From contig JAJFTX010000045.1 in the NCBI GenBank assembly GCA_021372715.1, positions 1 through 59,784 of the forward strand: a stretch of DNA of 59,784 nt, written 5' to 3'. The notes below the pieces were generated by a model, which ran no database searches, was not told the origin of the DNA, and saw nothing but the letters and a program-made list of their open reading frames with translations. The translations under genes were made by a program, and so were the position numbers. This document shows positions 55,701 to 59,784 of this stretch, one piece after another; within the stretch, counting starts at the first letter, position 1; each line of letters starts with the position of its first letter. The stretch is from Methanobacterium sp. (GTDB lineage Archaea; Methanobacteriota; Methanobacteria; Methanobacteriales; Methanobacteriaceae).

Positions 55701-55727
55701 AGGATTTATTAATCATCTGGAGGTAAT

Positions 55728-56114
55728 ATGAATATGGTAATTAATAATACAAATTTGAATGTTTATATAGGTGAAATAAAGATGATTAGGCCGGGAATTC
55801 CTTTTGGAACGGGTGTGCACAATTTAAATGTTGATTGGAATATTGAATACACAAAAAAAGAGGATGAAATCATCGAATATATCTGCACAATTACCACAAT
55901 AGGTGATATACCGATTAAATTTGCCATTCATGGCTATTTAGATAGTGAAAATCCTGTAAAAAATATAGAAGAAAGATATAATGAAATATCACCTCTGATC
56001 CTTGACCGGTGTACCGAAACAATGATCAATATATTAAATTCAACCAAAACCACTACAGTAACCATTAAAACAGTTCCAGAGGTTTATTTAAGCTGTGTTT
56101 CTGGAGAATTATGA
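55728..56114 (+). CDS. flpE: FlpE-position protein, SecB-like fold suspected
   Basis: A 128-residue soluble protein opening the flp operon; GGAGG precedes its ATG. By position it corresponds to FlpE of the flpECBDA operon of Methanothermobacter. The strand pattern and the end of the sequence (NEISPLILDRCTETMINILN, then TVTIKTVPEVYLS) resemble the SecB chaperone fold, where PLILFPYARE leads to the last helix and strand. This is a weak visual similarity. It could be an assembly chaperone for the metalloproteins encoded next. Confidence 0.5.
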   Translation: MNMVINNTNLNVYIGEIKMIRPGIPFGTGVHNLNVDWNIEYTKKEDEIIEYICTITTIGDIPIKFAIHGYLDSENPVKNIEERYNEISPLILDRCTETMINILNSTKTTTVTIKTVPEVYLSCVSGEL

Positions 56115-56186
56115 ATATTATACAATTAAGAAAAGAATATAAAGACTTTAATTCTTTTTTTAAAAAAATATGAAGGTGTATAAAAT

Positions 56187-57290
56187 ATGATGAAAGTTGC
56201 CCATAGCATCTGCCCGTCCTGTAGTGTGGGATGTGGTGTGAACCTGATAATTAAAGACAACGAAGCAGTAGGGACCTACCCCTATAAAAGACATCCTGTA
56301 AATGAAGGAAAAACCTGTAGAAAGGGACGTGAATGTTTTAAAATAATGACAGAAAACCGTTTGAAGGAACCTCTCATAAAAGAAGATGGACTTAAACTTT
56401 CTAATTGGGAAGATGCCCTAGACACCGTGGCTTCTCAAATTAAATCCTATCCTTCCCATGAAATAGGGATTCTCGTCTCCGGGAATTATACCAACCAGGA
56501 ATATGAAACCTTAAAGAAATTCGCTGATGCTCTGGGAATCCGAAATATCGGATGCCATACCGGAAGTGTTCCATCATCTAATCTGGAGACAGTTGCCCTT
56601 GATGATGTGGAGAAATCTGAATTTATACTGATCATAGGGGATGTCATAAAGAAATATCCGCTTCTGGGTAGGAGGGTTATACTGGCCCAGGAAAATGGTG
56701 CAGAAATACTTGCAGTTGATGAGCCCGATAAAACCCTGACTGGAATAAACTCCCAAGAGTACATTCAAGTTGAATCCGCATCATCAATAATAGATGAAGT
56801 TGATGATATAATCCTGGAGAAGTTAAGTCCACAGTCAACAGTTTTAATTAGCAATTTAGAAAGTGAAGATGATTTTGAAAAAATCGTAAAATTCTTCGAA
56901 CAGTCCGATGCGAAGATCATCCCTGTTTTCCAGGATTGTAACAGCAGAGGAGCTGTGAATATTCTACCTGTTTTAAGTTCAGATGATATGAAAGGCATGC
57001 TTGAAAGGGTAAAATTATTGTATATTCTGGGTGATGATCCAGCCCCTCATATGATGGAATCCATAAAAAACCTTGATTTTATAATTAGCCAGGGCTATCT
57101 AATTAATAAAACCACCTCAATCTCTGACGTGGTACTTCCCGGCTCCTGCTGGGCTGAAAAAACAGGATCCTTTACTAATACCACTGGAGAGACACAGGAA
57201 ATTTCAAAAATAGTAGATGCCCCCGGTGCGGCTCTGGATGACCAGATAATAATTAAAAAGATTGCAGAGAAAATAGGACTTGATTTATAA
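56187..57290 (+). CDS. flpC: formate dehydrogenase alpha-related molybdopterin-family protein (FlpC)
   Basis: A 367-residue protein similar to the N-terminal half of FdhA/FwdB. The [4Fe-4S] motif CPSCSVGCG with a later CRKGRECF cysteine is intact, followed by domains like LSNWEDALDTVA and VLPGSCWAEKTGSFTN. It lacks the C-terminal molybdopterin-binding domain of full-length FdhA (about 680 residues), so it may bind only the cluster or an incomplete cofactor. GGTG precedes tandem ATGs. Next to the FdhB- and MvhD-like genes, it likely forms an electron-transfer complex. Confidence 0.8.
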   Translation: MMKVAHSICPSCSVGCGVNLIIKDNEAVGTYPYKRHPVNEGKTCRKGRECFKIMTENRLKEPLIKEDGLKLSNWEDALDTVASQIKSYPSHEIGILVSGNYTNQEYETLKKFADALGIRNIGCHTGSVPSSNLETVALDDVEKSEFILIIGDVIKKYPLLGRRVILAQENGAEILAVDEPDKTLTGINSQEYIQVESASSIIDEVDDIILEKLSPQSTVLISNLESEDDFEKIVKFFEQSDAKIIPVFQDCNSRGAVNILPVLSSDDMKGMLERVKLLYILGDDPAPHMMESIKNLDFIISQGYLINKTTSISDVVLPGSCWAEKTGSFTNTTGETQEISKIVDAPGAALDDQIIIKKIAEKIGLDL

Positions 57291-57301
57291 GGTGATAAAA
57301 G

Positions 57302-58450
57302 ATGGAAACACAATTTTTACTAGCTAAAGCAAAAGATAAAGAACTAGCTAAAAGGGGTGAATGTGGGGGTGCTATAAGTGCTTTATTTAAATATCTGTTA
57401 GATCAGGGTTTGGTTGATGGTGTTTTAAATTTAAGACAGGGAGTTGACATATACGACGGTATCCCCACTCTGGTTGAAGATTCAGAGGATCTTATGGAAA
57501 CATGCGGCTCCCTCCACTGCGCACCGACCATGTTCGGTGACCTGATAAGTAATTATTTAAGTGACATGCGATTAGCGGTTAGCGTGAAACCCTGCGATGC
57601 CATGGCCATTAGGGAACTGGAAAAAAGGCATCAGATTAATGAAGACAACCTTTTCAAAATAGGTCTCAACTGTGGGGGGGTGGTAATGCCCCTAATCGCC
57701 CAGAAAATGATAGATATTTTTTACGAAGTCGATCCTGATGATGTAGTTAAGGAGGAAATCGATAAGGGAAAGTTTATAATTAAACTTAAAGACGGGTCCC
57801 ATAAATCCGTGGAAATCGATGAACTGGAGGATCAAGGATTCGGAAGACGTATTAACTGCCAGAGATGTGAGTTAAAGGTACCACGAAATGCTGATCTGGC
57901 CGGGGGTAACTGGGGTGCTGAACCAGGATGGACCTTCATAGAAGTACTTACAGACAAAGGTAAAAAACTCGTGAAGGACGCTAAAAAAAGCGGATATATA
58001 GAAGTTAAAATCCCTTCAGAGAAGGCCATAGGTATGAGAGAGAAGATTGAAAATGTTATGATAAAATTAGCCCATAAATTCCAGGATAAATATCTGGAGG
58101 AAAATTATCCTGATACTGAAAACTGGGATGAATACTGGAACCGGTGCATCAAATGTTATGCCTGCCGGGATGCCTGTGCCTTATGTTTCTGTAAGGAGTG
58201 CGATCTTGAAAAAGACTTTTACAACGATGAAAATGAAGTGGTGCCGGATCCCCTTACTTTTCAGGGAATAAGGATGTCCCATGCATGTTTCAGTTGCGTT
58301 AATTGTGGTCAGTGCGAAGATGTGTGTCCCATGGAAATTCCATTGGCTGTTATTTTCCACAAGATGCAGAAAAGATACAGAGATAAAACTGGCTTCATAG
58401 CAGGTGTAAGTGAAGAGTTGCCACCGCTATACAGTCCGGAAAAAAGTTAA
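57302..58450 (+). CDS. flpB: formate dehydrogenase beta-related F420/Fe-S protein (FlpB)
   Basis: A 382-residue member of the FrhB/FdhB family that exchanges electrons with F420 through FAD. It has the N-terminal GECGGAISALFKYLLDQG and CGSLHCAPTMFG segments. The C-terminal ferredoxin-like clusters are CIKCYACRDACALCFC and CFSCVNCGQCEDVCPME. It follows flpC by 11 bases and precedes the MvhD-like gene. Confidence 0.85.
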   Translation: METQFLLAKAKDKELAKRGECGGAISALFKYLLDQGLVDGVLNLRQGVDIYDGIPTLVEDSEDLMETCGSLHCAPTMFGDLISNYLSDMRLAVSVKPCDAMAIRELEKRHQINEDNLFKIGLNCGGVVMPLIAQKMIDIFYEVDPDDVVKEEIDKGKFIIKLKDGSHKSVEIDELEDQGFGRRINCQRCELKVPRNADLAGGNWGAEPGWTFIEVLTDKGKKLVKDAKKSGYIEVKIPSEKAIGMREKIENVMIKLAHKFQDKYLEENYPDTENWDEYWNRCIKCYACRDACALCFCKECDLEKDFYNDENEVVPDPLTFQGIRMSHACFSCVNCGQCEDVCPMEIPLAVIFHKMQKRYRDKTGFIAGVSEELPPLYSPEKS

Positions 58451-58482
58451 ATAACAGGCAAGTATGAGGAAAGAGGAAATTA

Positions 58483-58944
58483 ATGGTGAAAGAAATGTCT
58501 GATGAAAAAACAAAAATATTGGGATTCTGTTGCAACTGGTGTTGCTATGGAGGTGCAGATACTGCGGGCACTGCCCGTATGCAGTACCCTCCAAATGTTA
58601 GAATTTTAAGAGTGATGTGTTCTGGTAGGATCAACCCATCGATGGTATTTAAAGCCTTTAAAGAAGGGGCTGACGGTGTTTTTGTGGGCGGTTGTCATAG
58701 GGGTGACTGTCATTACGATGCAGGTAACTATAAATGGAATAGAAGGGCTGAATTAATCAAGGATATTCTGCTTGAATTTGGAATCCCAGAAGAGAGGTTT
58801 AGATTTGAATGGATCTCAGCTTCTGAGGGTGAAAAATTCCAGAAAACCATGGAAGAGTTCACGAAAACCATAGAATCAATGGGTCCACTTCAAAGGACTT
58901 TTCCAATATGTTCGGTAAAGCAACAAGGAATTAAGGCCAAATAA
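58483..58944 (+). CDS. flpD: MvhD-like iron-sulphur subunit (FlpD)
   Basis: A 153-residue homologue of MvhD, the [2Fe-2S] subunit that links hydrogenase or formate dehydrogenase to heterodisulfide reductase. The cysteine pattern FCCNWCCYGGAD, VMCSGRINPSMV and GGCHRGDCHY matches the family. ATG at 58483 has AGAGGA upstream; an ATG four codons later (58495) with GGTGAAAG is an alternative. A docking partner for Hdr would let the Flp complex feed electrons to heterodisulfide reduction. Confidence 0.85.
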   Translation: MVKEMSDEKTKILGFCCNWCCYGGADTAGTARMQYPPNVRILRVMCSGRINPSMVFKAFKEGADGVFVGGCHRGDCHYDAGNYKWNRRAELIKDILLEFGIPEERFRFEWISASEGEKFQKTMEEFTKTIESMGPLQRTFPICSVKQQGIKAK

Positions 58945-58989
58945 AATCGTTATTAAACTTTAAAATTTAACAGTACAGGGTGAAAATTT

Positions 58990-59784
58990 ATGAATATCAC
59001 TGTATATGGAGCTGGAAACCAGGAATTATACGTTAACCAGCTCCAATTACCAGAAAAATATGGTGGAAAACCTCCTTATGGGGGCTCTAGAATGGCTATA
59101 GAATATGCCCGTGCCGGACATGATGTTTATCTGGCTGAACCAGATTCAAATATCCTTAAAAAAACCACTGGAAGATTGTAGAGGATTCAGGGGTGACAGT
59201 CACAGAAGATGATGTGGAAGCAGCAAAAAATGCCGAAATAGCTGTTCTATTTACTCCTTTTGGTAAGAGAACCTTCAATATAGCTAAAGAAATCATATAT
59301 CATCTCCCGGATGGGGGAATAATCGCCAATACGTGTACGGTATCGCCTCTTGTATTGTACTATGTACTGGAAAAAGAAATCAGGAAAGACAGGAAAGACA
59401 TAGGTATTGCTTCCCTACACCTGGCTACAGTTCCAGGAACCCCTCAACACGGACATTATGTTATTGGAGGACGTTCCAGTAATGATAGAGACATAGCTAG
59501 TGAGGAACAAATTCAAAAATGCGTAAAACTAGCCCAAAGTTGTGGAAATGATGCCTATGTGGTCCCTGCTGATGTTTCATCGGCGGTGGCTGATATGGGT
59601 TCTCTTGTAACCGCAGTAACACTTTCCGGAGTGATTGATTACTATAATGTGGGTACGGAGATAATTAAAGCACCTAAAGAGATGGTAGAAAAACAGATAC
59701 TCATGACCCTGCAGACGGTGGCCTCTCTGGTGGAATCTTCTGGTGTAGAAGGAATGTTAAAGGCCATAAATCCAAATTTACTGG
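58990..59784 (+). CDS. flpA: Hmd-related protein (FlpA), frameshifted at an A7 run, incomplete at window end
   Basis: The first 63 codons (YGAGNQELYVNQ, AIEYARAGHDVYLAEP) form the start of a Rossmann domain and stop at 59179-59181. The frame one base back continues immediately from the seven-A run at 59158-59164 (KKNHWKIVEDSGV) to the window end without a stop. That part holds NTCTVSPLVLYYVLE and HLATVPGTPQHGHYVIGG, aligning with the Hmd segments around the iron-ligand Cys and SYHPGAVPEMKG. A lost A in the run, or programmed -1 slippage, explains the break. Confidence 0.7.

Larger units (their letters stand above)
55142..55727. other. 586-base divergent intergenic region between hmd and flpE
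   Basis: Extremely AT-rich, no ORF with a ribosome site and no recognisable RNA gene. It holds the two promoters and the AGTAnTACT-type sites listed separately; about 55260-55620 shows nothing else that I can interpret. Confidence 0.6.

Noticed and set aside
55687..55713. GATTTATTAA (55703-55712) as the flpE TATA box
   Set aside because: It would place transcription start at or after the flpE start codon, while a good Shine-Dalgarno shows the mRNA has a leader; boxes further upstream fit better.

Overview
The window is about 60 kb of an AT-rich (roughly two-thirds A+T) archaeal chromosome. It comes from a hydrogenotrophic methanogen of the order Methanobacteriales, most likely Methanobacterium or a close relative. 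The evidence is an A-type ATP synthase operon, [Fe]-hydrogenase (Hmd) with its hcg cofactor genes, coenzyme F420 and methanofuran biosynthesis enzymes, an F430 chelatase, a YcaO protein of the McrA-modifying type, the flp gene set, archaeal-only proteins (TiaS, archaeal EF-1beta, Pth2, NikR) and strong GGAGGTGAT-type Shine-Dalgarno sites. No rRNA, tRNA, CRISPR array, insertion sequence or integrase was seen.

Layout. 1-2.9 kb (minus): the promoter-proximal end of the ATP synthase operon (H, I, K, start of E). 2.9-8.4 kb (minus): a run of metabolic genes (citrate-synthase family, fumarase alpha, U32-like, MmgE/PrpD) ending at tiaS. 8.4-26.2 kb: housekeeping and cofactor genes (serA, thg1, nadX, cofA, ycaO, pth2, mfnE, EF-1beta), a secreted Ig-like protein and half of an archaeal pilus system (class III signal peptide pilin + TadC). 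26.3-32.4 kb: membrane proteins, a methyltransferase-like protein and the other pilus half (TadA + TadB). 32.5-35.5 kb (minus): the nickel/cobalt ECF transporter cbiMNQO. 35.8-40.2 kb: an XRE-like regulator, an MFS exporter, a lipoprotein, a radical SAM protein, NikR and an orphan HepT-like HEPN protein. 40.5-46.6 kb: one 2,035-residue surface protein. 46.9-55.1 kb (minus): a broken radical SAM gene, cfbA, nicotianamine synthase, hcgF, hcgE, hcgD, hcgC, hcgB, hcgA and hmd. 55.7 kb to the end (plus): the divergent flp operon (E, C, B, D and a frameshifted Hmd-like A gene).

From 32.5 kb to the end the window reads as a nickel/[Fe]-hydrogenase island. It holds nickel or cobalt uptake, nickel sensing (NikR with an evident operator), a nickel chelatase, a metallophore-type synthase, and the nickel-free hydrogenase Hmd that replaces a nickel enzyme when nickel is scarce.

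The most notable unexplained signals are four. (1) A 9-bp near-palindrome AGTAnTACT occurs upstream of cbiM, the XRE-like regulator, the MFS gene, hcgE, hmd, flpE and a TctA-like permease; in three of these promoters the spacing to the TATA box is identical (AGTAATACT-N14-TATTTATA). (2) CbiO carries a C-terminal tail with four HxxxH motifs at exact 12-residue spacing. (3) A leader of about 230 nt before hcgE contains two strong stem-loops. (4) flpA has a frameshift at a seven-A run. All start codons were chosen by Shine-Dalgarno position; homology calls rest on recognised motifs, not on searches.
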